From Bacteroides xylanisolvens XB1A (lineage in GTDB: Bacteria > Bacteroidota > Bacteroidia > Bacteroidales > Bacteroidaceae), in the NCBI RefSeq assembly GCF_000210075.1, contig NC_021017.1, positions 3,825,342 through 3,889,341 on the forward strand: a DNA stretch of 64,000 nt. Reading direction: 5' to 3'. This document shows positions 1-8,968 of this stretch, one piece after another; position 1 is the first letter of the stretch, and each line of letters opens with the position of its first letter. The notes beneath the pieces are model-generated. The model did not search any database. It saw only the letters and a list, made by a program, of their open reading frames with translations, and was not told the origin of the DNA. The translations under genes and the position numbers were made by a program.

Positions 1-169
1 GATTAGGCTTTGAGGTAGCTGAAGTGATGGCATCCACTTCGGGTTGTGCGATGGTATCTGCTATCGTTTCGGCAACGGGAATTGCGGCGGATTCGTTATT
101 TGTAGTTTGCTGGTTTCCTTTGCAAGCCGTTAGAACTAGTAAAAGGATGGGATAAACTATTTTTTTCAT
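1..169 (-). CDS. Efflux RND periplasmic adaptor lipoprotein (N-terminal part only)
   Basis: The reading frame starts with ATG at 169 and runs off the left edge of the window, so only about 56 residues are visible. The N-terminus is a lipoprotein signal: MKK, then a hydrophobic run ending in the lipobox LTAC (Cys16), then a polar Asn/Gln/Thr-rich linker. Lying 62 bases downstream of the RND pump on the same strand, it is most likely the membrane-fusion (CusB/CzcB-type) subunit that joins the inner membrane pump to the outer membrane channel. No adaptor domain is visible yet, so this role is inferred from position and from the signal peptide. Confidence 0.6.
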   Translation of the reverse strand, partial: MKKIVYPILLLVLTACKGNQQTTNNESAAIPVAETIADTIAQPEVDAITSATSKPN

Positions 170-231
170 ATCTTATGTTTTATAATAATTATTCAGGGTG
201 ATGTATCTCATTCAATGTCTCGATTTTCCAC

Positions 232-3200
232 CTACTTGAAAAGTTCATATTCCAGTGCAGCAATATTGTATTGGTAGACTGTTTCAATATAGCCTCTGCG
301 TATCTCTCTGGCGGTGGTAATCGACTGTATATATTCGGCAATGCCTGTTTCGCTCTGCTGCAATTGCAGGTTGGCTGCCTTTGTCAGTTCATCCGCTTCT
401 TTCAAGGCAGAAGAGGTATAATATCGTAAACTCTCATTATATCTGCGAAGGGATGCTTCCAGTTCGAGTGTCTTATTTCTTAACTCCCGGATGTTGGCAT
501 CTGCCTGTATTTGCGCTGAAGTAGCAGTTAGCCGTGCCTGCTTCACTTTGCTCTTTTGTGGTAGGAAGTAGATGGGGAAAGAAACCCCGATCATCCAGGC
601 ATTCAGATTCTTAAGTGGGAGAATGTCCTGACGTGTATACCCCACACTGATTTCAGGAAAGAAATGGCTCTGCTCTACACGGAGCATTGCTTTCGCTTCA
701 TCTGCCTGGCTTTGAAAGTAGGCAGTATGTGCTCCCGACAGGTTTCCATCCGAAATGCCGGTATAGAATAAGGATAAAGTGGAATCCACCGGAACAATGG
801 GATCGTTGGAGTAGCAACTCCATTGGAAACGTGCCAATGCCATTTTCTCTTCTTCTTTTGCTTGGAACCAGCGGTTATGCAGATCGGCAGCTATGGTGGT
901 CATCATATTTTTCTCTAGCAAGGTAATCTCTCCTTGTTGGTATCGTAATTCTCCGATGCGCTGCAGTTCTTCTGCCATTTTATCCTGATCCCGATACATT
1001 GAACAGAGATTAGTGGCATATTGGTAGTAGGCCCACGCCCTTTTCACTTCTGCTGTGATTTCTTTCTTTACCATCTGCCGATAATAGGTGTTCGTTTTTA
1101 CCTGACGGTTGACTAACGCATTCTTATAGAATGGCGTTAGAAGGGAGCCCAGGCTTTGCTCGAAAGTCAGTTCCTTGTCTTTTTTGTTTTCTCCGTTAAG
1201 TTGACCCCAGGAATAGCTGAACGAGGTAGGCGTTGCTTCTATCACTTCTCCGCGAGTGGCTTTGGCTTGTTGAATAGCATTATTGGCTATTTTCAGGCGA
1301 GGATGATTTTGTTTGGCTATTTCTATCGCCTGTTCGAGACTGACTGTTTGTGTCTGTTGAGCGGAAACGAACGCGGGAAGAAACAAGAACAGGAGACACA
1401 ATCCCCCGAAAGGCCAGCGCAGTTTGATTCCCGGACGTCTCCAGGTAGCAAATGAATTTACAATTTTGTAAAACACCGGAATGATGAGTAAAGTCAGTAC
1501 GGTAGAAATTATCAAGCCACCGATGACCACTGTTGCCAACGGACGTTGTACTTCTGCGCCGGCTGAAGTGGCTATTGCCATCGGGACGAATCCCAGAGAT
1601 GCAACCAGTCCTGTCAGGAATACAGGACGGAGCAAGTGTGGAGTCCCTCTTTTGATAATCTGGTTTGTAGTCATGGAATAGGTATTTTGTTTACGAAGTT
1701 CGTTGAAGTGATTTACCATCAGGATACCATTCAATACTGCCACCCCGAACAAAGCGATGAATCCTACTCCGGCCGATATGCTAAACGGAAGTCCGCGTAG
1801 CCAAAGTGCGGCGATACCACCGATGAGCGATAGGGGGACGGTTGAGAATACCATCAGGGTATAGGTGATGTTCTTGAATGCGAAGAACAGAATCAATAGA
1901 ATGAGCATTAATGCTACGGGGATGACCACCAGTAAGGTATTGATGGCATTTTGCAAGTTTTCGAACTGGCCGCCGTATTCGAAGTAATATCCCGGCTTCA
2001 GTTTGATGTTCTTGTTCAATGTCTCTTGAATATTGGCGACAACTTGCTGGATGTCTGCGTCACGCACATTGACACCGATGACGATGCGCCGTTTGGTTGC
2101 ATCCCGGTTGATTTGCAGTGGTCCACTGACAAGGTCGATGCTTGCTACCTCTCCAACAGGGATTTGAATTCCTTCCGAAGTGCGTACAAACAACTTATCA
2201 AGATTCAAGTCGGCCACTTTCTCCTGGTCAAGCCGGACCACGAGATCGAATCTCCGCTCGTTTTCAAAGATTACACCTGCTGACTCTCCGGCATAGGCAG
2301 TTCGGATAATGGTGTTAAGCTCTTGTATGTTGATGCCGTAACGGGCTATTTTGCCACGGTTGTATTTCACTACCAATTGAGGTAATCCCATCGTCTGCTC
2401 AACGATGACATCCGCTGCTCCCGGCACTTTTTCTACAAAGGTAGCTGCTTCTTTGGCTCTTTCATATAATTCGTGCGTGTCTTCTCCATATAATTTGATG
2501 GCAATATCTGCTTTTGCTCCCGTCATCAGCTCGTTGAAGCGAAGCTGTATCGGTTGCGAGAAGTTGAATTCGGCACGTTCGGAGAGCGGAGCAAGTGCGT
2601 CTTTCATTTTATCCACCATTTCTGCACGGCTTCCGGCACTTGTCCATTCTTTAAATGGTTTCATGATAATCATCACATCGGCATCTTCCACCGCCATCGG
2701 GTCAGTGGGAACTTCCGCCGTTCCTATTTTGGCTACAACATGTTTGATTTCAGGGAATTTATCCATTAATGCTTTCTCTGCCAAGCGGGATACTTCGATA
2801 CTTTCGGTCAGCGAACTTCCTGCGGGTAGTGTCATTTGCATGGCAAAATCTCCTTCGTCCAAAGTAGGAATGAATTCTGCTCCCAGGCGGGTAAAGAGAA
2901 AAAGTGAACCGATCAGCGCAGAGAAGGCTACGATGACGGTACGCCATTTGTGACGAAGACAGGCGCGCAGGGTGTGCTGGTAGATCTTGTTCAATTTCTC
3001 GAAGAAGCGGTCGGCAAGGGTGGGTTTCACAATAATGGTATGCTTCAGAAAGAGGGAGGTCATCATAGGAACATAAGTCAGTGAAAGAATTAAGGCTCCG
3101 ATAATGCAGAACACAAGTGTTTTGGCCATGGGGGTGAAGTATTTCCCTTCAATCCCGTTCAATGTAAGGATGGGGAAGAAGACGATAAGGATAATCAACA

Positions 3201-4557
3201 CTGCAAAGGTGGCGGAACGTGCAACGCCGGAAGCTCCTTTTTCCACTTCTTTGTCCATCTCTTTGCGGGTCAGTGTGCGGCCTCGGAATTGTTTTCCGTA
3301 AATGTGGGCGAGGATACCTTCCAAGATAACGATAGAGCCATCTACTACAATACCAAAGTCAATGGCACCTAGACTCATTAGATTGGCGGTGACATTGAAT
3401 ACACGCATCATGATAAAAGCGAAGAGCATTGCCAGCGGGATGACGGATGCTACAATCAGTCCGGCACGGAGGTTGCCGAGGAAGAGGATGAGTACAAGGA
3501 AGACGATAACCGCTCCTTCAATCAGGTTGTTGACAACCGTAGAGATGTTCCGGTTTACCAGTTCCGAACGGTTCAAGTAAGGTTCTATACTGACTCCTTC
3601 GGGTAATAGCTGCTGTATTTTTTCTACCCGTTTTTCGAGTTCTTGAGTCACTACATTTGCGTTGGCACCTTTCAGCATCATGGCAATTCCACCGACACAC
3701 TCGCCCTCACCATCCTTTGTCATGGCACCGAAACGCTTTGGAGAACCGAAGCGGACAACTCCTACATCACTGATATGTACCGGAATCCCATTCCGGTTGG
3801 TCACTACAATCTGTTCAATATCCTTGATGCGGGTAATCATACCTTCCGACCGGATATAGTAGGCATTCTTTATTTTCTCAATGTAACTTCCGCCGGTATT
3901 TTGGTTGTTGCTGCTAAGTGCTTCGAACACCTCGCCGATAGTGATATTCAAAGAAAACAGGGCGTCCGGGTCGACGGCTACTTCATATTGTTTCAGGTAA
4001 CCGCCGAAACTATTGATTTCTACTATACCGGGGATACCGGACAACTGACGTTTCACCATCCAATCTTGAATGGTGCGGAGTTCCATTGCGTCATATTTCT
4101 TCTCATATCCGGGAGCTACCTTCAATATATACTGGTAAATTTCTCCCAGACCGGTGGTGATGGGCATCATCTCCGGTGTTCCGAGCTCGGAGGGAATTTC
4201 GCTTGTTACGCTTTGTATTTGTTCATTTATCAACTGCCGTGCATCGAGTGTGGGGACACTTTCTTTAAAAACGACCGTTACGACCGATAGCCCGAAGCGG
4301 CTGACAGAACGGATATCTTCGACATTCATAATATTGCTCATCGCTATTTCGATAGGCATAGTGATGAGTTGTTCCACCTCTTGTGGCGCGAGTGTAGGAG
4401 ATACGGTCACTATTTGTACCTGATTATTGGTAATGTCGGGCACGGCATCAATAGGTAGTGTCAGCATCGCATAGATACCTCCGATAAACAGGAAGAGAGT
4501 AGTGAGTCCTACAAATAGTTTCTTCTTGATTGAAAAACGTACAATAGCTGTAAACAT
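232..4557 (-). CDS. CusA/CzcA-type heavy-metal efflux RND pump fused to a TolC-like outer membrane factor
   Basis: The protein has 1441 residues. The first 1040 or so are a complete HME-RND permease: N-terminal membrane helix, porter region, the central block of membrane helices including a GAIDFGIVVDGSIVILEG segment with the charged residues typical of this family, a second porter region, and the last helices with FGVAVLNGILMVNHF. CusA-type pumps alone are about 1030-1050 residues. The remaining 380 residues (from about 1063) are an OEP/TolC-type protein: long amphipathic helices beginning SLEQAIEIAKQNHPRLKIA. At the junction is a hydrophobic stretch ending FVSAQQ that looks like a retained signal peptide. 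The product should export monovalent or divalent metal ions; which metal cannot be read from the sequence. It is co-directional with the adaptor gene at 1-169. Confidence 0.9.
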   Translation of the reverse strand: MFTAIVRFSIKKKLFVGLTTLFLFIGGIYAMLTLPIDAVPDITNNQVQIVTVSPTLAPQEVEQLITMPIEIAMSNIMNVEDIRSVSRFGLSVVTVVFKESVPTLDARQLINEQIQSVTSEIPSELGTPEMMPITTGLGEIYQYILKVAPGYEKKYDAMELRTIQDWMVKRQLSGIPGIVEINSFGGYLKQYEVAVDPDALFSLNITIGEVFEALSSNNQNTGGSYIEKIKNAYYIRSEGMITRIKDIEQIVVTNRNGIPVHISDVGVVRFGSPKRFGAMTKDGEGECVGGIAMMLKGANANVVTQELEKRVEKIQQLLPEGVSIEPYLNRSELVNRNISTVVNNLIEGAVIVFLVLILFLGNLRAGLIVASVIPLAMLFAFIMMRVFNVTANLMSLGAIDFGIVVDGSIVILEGILAHIYGKQFRGRTLTRKEMDKEVEKGASGVARSATFAVLIILIVFFPILTLNGIEGKYFTPMAKTLVFCIIGALILSLTYVPMMTSLFLKHTIIVKPTLADRFFEKLNKIYQHTLRACLRHKWRTVIVAFSALIGSLFLFTRLGAEFIPTLDEGDFAMQMTLPAGSSLTESIEVSRLAEKALMDKFPEIKHVVAKIGTAEVPTDPMAVEDADVMIIMKPFKEWTSAGSRAEMVDKMKDALAPLSERAEFNFSQPIQLRFNELMTGAKADIAIKLYGEDTHELYERAKEAATFVEKVPGAADVIVEQTMGLPQLVVKYNRGKIARYGINIQELNTIIRTAYAGESAGVIFENERRFDLVVRLDQEKVADLNLDKLFVRTSEGIQIPVGEVASIDLVSGPLQINRDATKRRIVIGVNVRDADIQQVVANIQETLNKNIKLKPGYYFEYGGQFENLQNAINTLLVVIPVALMLILLILFFAFKNITYTLMVFSTVPLSLIGGIAALWLRGLPFSISAGVGFIALFGVAVLNGILMVNHFNELRKQNTYSMTTNQIIKRGTPHLLRPVFLTGLVASLGFVPMAIATSAGAEVQRPLATVVIGGLIISTVLTLLIIPVFYKIVNSFATWRRPGIKLRWPFGGLCLLFLFLPAFVSAQQTQTVSLEQAIEIAKQNHPRLKIANNAIQQAKATRGEVIEATPTSFSYSWGQLNGENKKDKELTFEQSLGSLLTPFYKNALVNRQVKTNTYYRQMVKKEITAEVKRAWAYYQYATNLCSMYRDQDKMAEELQRIGELRYQQGEITLLEKNMMTTIAADLHNRWFQAKEEEKMALARFQWSCYSNDPIVPVDSTLSLFYTGISDGNLSGAHTAYFQSQADEAKAMLRVEQSHFFPEISVGYTRQDILPLKNLNAWMIGVSFPIYFLPQKSKVKQARLTATSAQIQADANIRELRNKTLELEASLRRYNESLRYYTSSALKEADELTKAANLQLQQSETGIAEYIQSITTAREIRRGYIETVYQYNIAALEYELFK

Positions 4558-4767
4558 GACTTTCGTTGTATTATTATTTCACGATACAAAATTACTACCT
4601 ATCTTCATCCGTTATCACTAAGAATAAATGAAGCGGAAAGATTGTGGGGTGAAGTGACGGATTTGGGAATTGAAAGATGTAAAATCATAGTTCTTGTTTC
4701 ACTGCTGAACAAACATTTCTTTCAGTTTACTCGTTTAATATAAAAACAAACTAAATGTATATTCAGC

Positions 4768-5310
4768 ATGAAAACATTCGTCTTGATGATGGTAAGCCTG
4801 TTGTTTGCAATTTCTTCGGAAGCGCAAAACAAGTCTTTTTATGATTTTACAGTGAAAACTATTGATGGTAAGGACTTTTCTCTTTCTTCACTGAAAGGTA
4901 AGAAAGTGCTGGTAGTCAACGTGGCATCTAAGTGTGGGCTGACGCCCCAGTATGCTCAACTGGAGAAACTATATGAGAAATATAAAGAAAAAGACTTTGT
5001 TGTTATCGGTTTTCCGGCGAATAACTTTATGGGACAAGAACCGGGTAGTAATGAGGAAATAGCCAAGTTCTGTTCTTTGAACTATGATGTTACTTTTCCG
5101 ATGATGGCTAAGATTTCCGTTAAAGGAAAAGATATGGCTCCTCTTTACCAATGGTTGACGGAGAAAAAACAGAATGGAAAAGAAAACGCACCGGTTCAGT
5201 GGAATTTTCAGAAGTTTATGATTGATGAGAACGGACGTTGGGCGGGAGTTGTGTCTCCGAAAGAAAGTCCGTTCTCTGAAAAGATTATTACTTGGATAGA
5301 GAAGGAATAA
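4768..5310 (+). CDS. Glutathione peroxidase-like thiol peroxidase, exported
   Basis: The 180-residue product has a signal peptide (MKTFVLMMVSLLFAISSEAQ) followed by a thioredoxin-fold GPx domain. The peroxidatic Cys is Cys56 in NVASKCG. The other members of the family's catalytic tetrad are visible as Gln90 (NNFMGQEPG) and Trp145/Asn146 (WNF). Cys102 (AKFCS) is placed as the resolving Cys of thioredoxin-dependent GPx enzymes. It should reduce hydrogen peroxide or lipid peroxides outside the cytoplasm, using thioredoxin-like reductants more probably than glutathione (family knowledge). The 3' end overlaps the convergent Nudix gene by 23 bp. Confidence 0.92.
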   Translation: MKTFVLMMVSLLFAISSEAQNKSFYDFTVKTIDGKDFSLSSLKGKKVLVVNVASKCGLTPQYAQLEKLYEKYKEKDFVVIGFPANNFMGQEPGSNEEIAKFCSLNYDVTFPMMAKISVKGKDMAPLYQWLTEKKQNGKENAPVQWNFQKFMIDENGRWAGVVSPKESPFSEKIITWIEKE

Positions 5311-5806
5311 GAGATACTTTTTTCAGCTCTTCTTCGAAGTTGGGAGTGAAGATTCCTTTACCCAGATTTTCTTTTATTTCTTCGATCTTCCAAAATCGTC
5401 CACCGTCCAGTTCGTCGCTGGGATGGATTTCTTCCTCATAAACGGTTTTGTGGACAAAAACAAGCTCTTTTTCACGGCTGGATTCAAAAACATAACTGGT
5501 GAGAAGCTCGGGGGTGAAGTCTGTGATGCCCAATTCTTCACGGACTTCTCTCTTTAGGGCGATTTCTACGCTTTCGCCCAAATCAATATGTCCGCCCACA
5601 GCCGTATCCCATTTCCCCGGTTGAATGTCTTTCCATTCGGGGCGTTTCTGTAAGTAGATGTCTCCTTGGGCATTGAATACGTGAAGGTGAACTACCGGAT
5701 GAAGCAGTTTGCTACCGCTGTGACATTCTCCGCGAGTGGCGGCTCCGGTGATATTTCCCTGTTCGTCTACGATAGGGAACATTTCCTGGTTATTATCGCT
5801 TGGCAT
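5288..5806 (-). CDS. Nudix hydrolase
   Basis: The 172-residue cytoplasmic protein carries a full Nudix box, Gx5Ex7REUxEExGU, at about residues 72-95 (Gly72, Glu78, REVREELG 87-94). The overall layout (ITGAATRGECH near the N-terminus, then HPVVHLHVFN and QKRPEWKD) resembles Nudix proteins related to the isopentenyl-diphosphate isomerase group, often of unknown substrate. It would hydrolyse a nucleoside diphosphate linked to another moiety. It lies 44 bases downstream of queA on the same strand and may be co-transcribed with it. Its stop codon lies within the 3' end of the convergent peroxidase gene. Confidence 0.88.
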   Translation of the reverse strand: MPSDNNQEMFPIVDEQGNITGAATRGECHSGSKLLHPVVHLHVFNAQGDIYLQKRPEWKDIQPGKWDTAVGGHIDLGESVEIALKREVREELGITDFTPELLTSYVFESSREKELVFVHKTVYEEEIHPSDELDGGRFWKIEEIKENLGKGIFTPNFEEELKKVSLIPSLSK

Positions 5807-5850
5807 AGTGTCTTTTATATTGCGTAAAATCTTTCGGAGAGGAGGATTTC

Positions 5851-7071
5851 TTATGGTATTAATAAAGAAGAATCTCCATAACTTAGGAATCGGAAATCAT
5901 GCGCCAGTGCATAATCATAAATTGTGTGCCAATTCCCTTTTACAAAAGCTGAAACTAAAAGCAGCAAGGTACTTTGCGGCTGATGGAAATTAGTAACTAT
6001 CGCTTTCACTATTTTATAATTGTATCCCGGTGCTATGATAATCTGTGTACTGGTGTGAAGGGTTTCCAAACCATTCCTGTCGAGATATCCTAATATCTTT
6101 TGCAGCGCAACAACGGGAGGAATCTGGTCGTACTTTTCATAAGGCTGCCATTGTTTGACACGTAGTTCTTCTTCCGTAGCATACGGATTTTCAGCCAATG
6201 TAACTCCAATGTGATACAGGCTTTCCAGAGTCCGTACAGAAGTAGTCCCTACTGCAATAGCACAACCGTCGTGGTCAATCAGTTTTTTGATGGTACTCCG
6301 ATTGACCGATATATATTCCGTGTGCATCTCGTGACCTTCGATTTCTTCACTTTTTACAGGTTTGAATGTGCCTGCTCCTACATGTAGGGTTAATTCTTCA
6401 AGATCAATCCCTTTCTTTTGAAGTGCATCCAATACTCGTGGAGTAAAATGTAATCCCGCCGTAGGCGCAGCTACCGAACCTTTAATCTTAGAATAAACAG
6501 TCTGATAAGTCTCCTTGTCACTTTCTTCCGTATCCCGGTTTAAGTAAGGAGGAATAGGAAGTTCTCCGAATACTTCAAGGATATCGGCAAACGTCACTTC
6601 CGGATTATCCCATGCAAAATCTACCCAATGGCTGGTTCCTTTACATTCTCCTCGGGTAGCGGTCAGGGTAATAGGGAATCCTTTGACGGTCATTTCGCGT
6701 TTCAATTGTCCGTCTTTCCATTTCTTCAGATTGCCGATCATACAAAGCCAGGCGGCATGTGCTGTCTGTTGGAAATTCAAGACATAATCGTTTGGCTGAA
6801 TCGGTTCAAGACAAAACACTTCGATCAGTGCTCCCGTCTCTTTTCGAAAATGGAGGCGTGCCTGAATGACTTTTGTATTATTGAATATCATCAGACTGCC
6901 TTGCGGCAGATATTCCGGCAAAGAAGTGAAAACATCTTCACTAACTTCTCCACGACGGTATATTAAGAGTTTGGACTGGTCGCGGGTAGGCAACGGGAAT
7001 TTAGCAATACGTTCATCCGGAAGAGGATAACTGTATTCACTGATATGGATATGTCTAGGATCTTCTTTCAT
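5851..7071 (-). CDS. queA: S-adenosylmethionine:tRNA ribosyltransferase-isomerase
   Basis: QueA transfers and isomerises the ribosyl part of SAM onto preQ1-modified tRNA, giving epoxyqueuosine in the queuosine pathway. The 406-residue product has the family's conserved blocks: a PLP(D/T)xxIAKFP start, GSVAAPTAGLHFT, HVGAGTFKPV, GTTSVRTLES and TNFHQPQSTLLLLVSAF, and it ends with YGDSSLL in place of the more common YGDAMLI. It is longer than the roughly 350 residues usual in proteobacteria, with extra sequence around residues 110-160 and 295-320. The gene follows the tRNA-Pro terminator, so it probably has its own promoter. I see no preQ1 riboswitch in the 57 bases between gene and tRNA. Confidence 0.93.
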   Translation of the reverse strand: MKEDPRHIHISEYSYPLPDERIAKFPLPTRDQSKLLIYRRGEVSEDVFTSLPEYLPQGSLMIFNNTKVIQARLHFRKETGALIEVFCLEPIQPNDYVLNFQQTAHAAWLCMIGNLKKWKDGQLKREMTVKGFPITLTATRGECKGTSHWVDFAWDNPEVTFADILEVFGELPIPPYLNRDTEESDKETYQTVYSKIKGSVAAPTAGLHFTPRVLDALQKKGIDLEELTLHVGAGTFKPVKSEEIEGHEMHTEYISVNRSTIKKLIDHDGCAIAVGTTSVRTLESLYHIGVTLAENPYATEEELRVKQWQPYEKYDQIPPVVALQKILGYLDRNGLETLHTSTQIIIAPGYNYKIVKAIVTNFHQPQSTLLLLVSAFVKGNWHTIYDYALAHDFRFLSYGDSSLLIP

Positions 7072-7082
7072 TGTTTTCTAAA

Positions 7083-7121
7083 ATAAAAAGAGGTTAGAAC
7101 CCATTCGGTTTCTAACCTCTT
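7083..7121 (-). terminator. Intrinsic terminator of tRNA-Pro
   Basis: An 11-bp perfect stem (7089-7099 paired with 7110-7120, arm AGAGGTTAGAA) is followed on the minus strand by CTTTTTATTT. It begins 8 bases past the 3' end of the tRNA and lies before the queA start, so it ends the tRNA transcript. Confidence 0.85.
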
Positions 7122-7128
7122 TAACCAG

Positions 7129-7203
7129 TCGGGGTGACTGGATTCGAACCAGCGACCACACGCCCCCCAGACGCGTACTCTAACCGGGCTGAGCTACACC
7201 CCG
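7129..7203 (-). tRNA. tRNA-Pro (anticodon GGG)
   Basis: The minus strand folds into a normal cloverleaf: acceptor CGGGGTG/CACCCCG, D stem GCTC/GAGT, anticodon stem CGCGT/GCGTG with loop CTGGGGG (anticodon GGG at loop positions 3-5), T arm GCTGG-TTCGAAT-CCAGT, and discriminator A. CCA is not encoded. The gene is the integration target of the neighbouring element. The 40 bases of its 5' half, from the anticodon loop on, are duplicated at 15019-15058, so the functional gene is a hybrid of a chromosomal 3' half and a 5' half on the element side of the junction. Confidence 0.95.
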
Positions 7204-7248
7204 AATTGCGGATGCAAAAGTACAGATTAATTTTTAATTAGCAAATAA
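7164..7248. repeat. Left attachment repeat (85 bp, attL)
   Basis: Identical to 15019-15103. It starts in the CCCCCAG of the tRNA anticodon loop and runs through the 5' half of the tRNA and the complete promoter to GCAAATAA. The base before it (C versus G) and the base after it (A versus T) differ between the copies, which sets the limits. Confidence 0.93.
7215..7245 (-). promoter_or_regulatory. Bacteroides-type promoter of tRNA-Pro
   Basis: On the minus strand there is TTTG (7245-7242), 19 bases, then TACTTTTG (7222-7215), matching the -33/-7 consensus of the Bacteroides primary sigma factor. The -7 box ends 12 bases before the tRNA 5' end. The whole promoter lies inside the 85-bp direct repeat of the integrated element. 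Confidence 0.85.
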
Positions 7249-7700
7249 ATAGTGTGAAATTTCTTCTATTATAAATTTACTATTTAGTGCTATCGTCTGG
7301 TTATTAGTAGATTATGGGATTGTTTTGTTTGTTGGTAGAGGCAAAATAAAAAGATGTTATGGATTTATATTTAATTCCATATTGCATTTTCCAGTTTATG
7401 CAAAATGGCTGAGTTGTGGGATTAGTTCATATCAATTAGCCGAAAAAACTTTAATAAAACTTTAATCGGTTTTAGTTCTTTATTTGTGAACTATAATAGC
7501 CTTGAATTTTAATGAAAGTTAAAGTGTGAACGAGGTTCCCGAATTAATTACGGATTTGTCTTTAGAAATTAAAGTTAATGGGGTAACTTTAATCGTCTTT
7601 AATCATCGGAATTTTGTATCTTTGTATCTGAACTTTAGAGAAGTTCGTAAATAATTTCGTTGCTATTTAAAGGATTAATTTTATTAAAAGAAAGAAGAGT
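7249..7700. promoter_or_regulatory. Left-end control region: putative integrase arm sites and int promoter
   Basis: No gene is visible in this stretch of about 450 bases. It contains repeats of AACTTTAAT(CG): 7447-7455, 7459-7469, 7585-7595 and 7597-7604, with an inverted copy at 7568-7576. The same motif recurs near the other end of the element (14912-14922, 14925-14934). Repeats at both ends of an integrating element suggest arm-type integrase or excisionase binding sites (inference). TATCTTTG at 7617-7624 fits a -7 box for the integrase gene; I see no good -33 box at the right distance. Confidence 0.5.
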
Positions 7701-8945
7701 ATGGCAACAGTTAAATTTGTGTTGTACAAAAGCAACAAAAGAAAAGACGGGAGTTACCCTGTATGTTTAAGAGTGTCTAAAAAAGGTAAGCTCAAGTACA
7801 TTGATTTAAAATTATCATCATTAGAGGGGCAGTGGAATGAAGATACTTGCCGCTTTAAGAATGATAAGCGTGTCAATCCTAATTATGAATTATATAATGG
7901 GCTGTTGAGTCATTATGAAGACCGAAAAAATACTATCCTAAGGAAGTTTTTGGAAGAGCGTGTAGATTGGACTTTGAATCAGTTTGAATCGGAATTTCTG
8001 GGTATGTCAAGGCAGGGAAAGGTTTATGACTACTTTATGAGGCAGGTTGAGAATTTGAAAGCTACAAAACATATTGGAAATGCAAAGGTTTATGAGCGAA
8101 CTCTACGCATGTTGGCAAAGTATGACCCGAAGATTAAGGAACGGGTATTTTCAGAATTGGATATAAAATATATCAATCGTTTTAATTTGGAAATGGAAAA
8201 AGACGGGTGCTGTGGCAATACCCGTAAATATTACCTTAAAACATTACGGGCGGTTATGAACAGGGCAATAAAGGAGCATGAAGCCTCATCAAGAACCTAT
8301 CTGTTTGGTAAAAATGGTTTTGAAATAGGTTGTTTGGAGGAAGAAACAGAGAAACGCTATTTACAGCCAAAGGATTTGGAACTTTTAAAGAATTCGCCCC
8401 AAACGAATTTTGTCTTGGAGCGTGCCCGTATGCTGTTTTTATTTTCCTATTATTGTTATGGGATGAGTTTTGTTGATATGGCAAAGCTTACGACTGAAAA
8501 TATAGTTGTATCGGAAGGGATAGGACATATTGTTTATAAACGGGAAAAGACGAAGAATGTCAAGAACATGAAGCCGTTAATAATACCTGTTACCCCTGCC
8601 TTGAAAGATATATTGGAGTGGTTTAAACAAAATACTTCTTTAGTAGGAGATTATCTTTTGCCTATAATAACGAAGGATTATGACGGGGAGCAACTGTATG
8701 ATCATATACGTACCCGTTATCAACGCCTTAATAATAACCTGAAGAAATTAGGTAAGATATTAGGTGTTGAGAAGAATCTTACCACCTATGTGAGTCGTCA
8801 TACGATGGCTATGACGTTGCAGGGTAATGACGTTTCCCGCGAAACAATTAGCGCAGTATTGGGACATCGTGACATTAAAACCACCATGACATATTTGGAT
8901 AGTTTGTCACAAAATGTTTTGGATAGAGTTGCAATGTTATTATAA
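7701..8945 (+). CDS. int: Tyrosine recombinase / integrase of the element
   Basis: The 414-residue product has an N-terminal arm-binding region (FVLYKSNKRKDGSYPVCLRV), a core-binding SAM-like domain at about 110-205 and a C-terminal catalytic domain. Visible catalytic residues are Arg366 in YVSRHT, His389 in LGHRDIKTT and the nucleophile Tyr398 in MTYLDSL. In box I the segment YCYGMSFVDMAKL has Ser where most family members have the first Arg, as reported for the CTnDOT integrase; box II has Tyr363 in place of the usual His of HxxR. It should catalyse insertion into and excision from tRNA-Pro. It sits beside the left attachment repeat and points into the element. Confidence 0.92.
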   Translation: MATVKFVLYKSNKRKDGSYPVCLRVSKKGKLKYIDLKLSSLEGQWNEDTCRFKNDKRVNPNYELYNGLLSHYEDRKNTILRKFLEERVDWTLNQFESEFLGMSRQGKVYDYFMRQVENLKATKHIGNAKVYERTLRMLAKYDPKIKERVFSELDIKYINRFNLEMEKDGCCGNTRKYYLKTLRAVMNRAIKEHEASSRTYLFGKNGFEIGCLEEETEKRYLQPKDLELLKNSPQTNFVLERARMLFLFSYYCYGMSFVDMAKLTTENIVVSEGIGHIVYKREKTKNVKNMKPLIIPVTPALKDILEWFKQNTSLVGDYLLPIITKDYDGEQLYDHIRTRYQRLNNNLKKLGKILGVEKNLTTYVSRHTMAMTLQGNDVSRETISAVLGHRDIKTTMTYLDSLSQNVLDRVAMLL

Positions 8946-8968
8946 TAATTTATTAAATCTTATTTGAT

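Noticed and set aside
2405..2953. Plus-strand frame of 182 codons opposite the RND pump
   Set aside because: It is a shadow of the pump gene: Ser/Ala-rich composition, no recognisable domain, complete overlap with a well-supported gene.
7072..7128. preQ1 riboswitch before queA
   Set aside because: The only structure is the tRNA terminator; there is too little space and no matching aptamer-like sequence.
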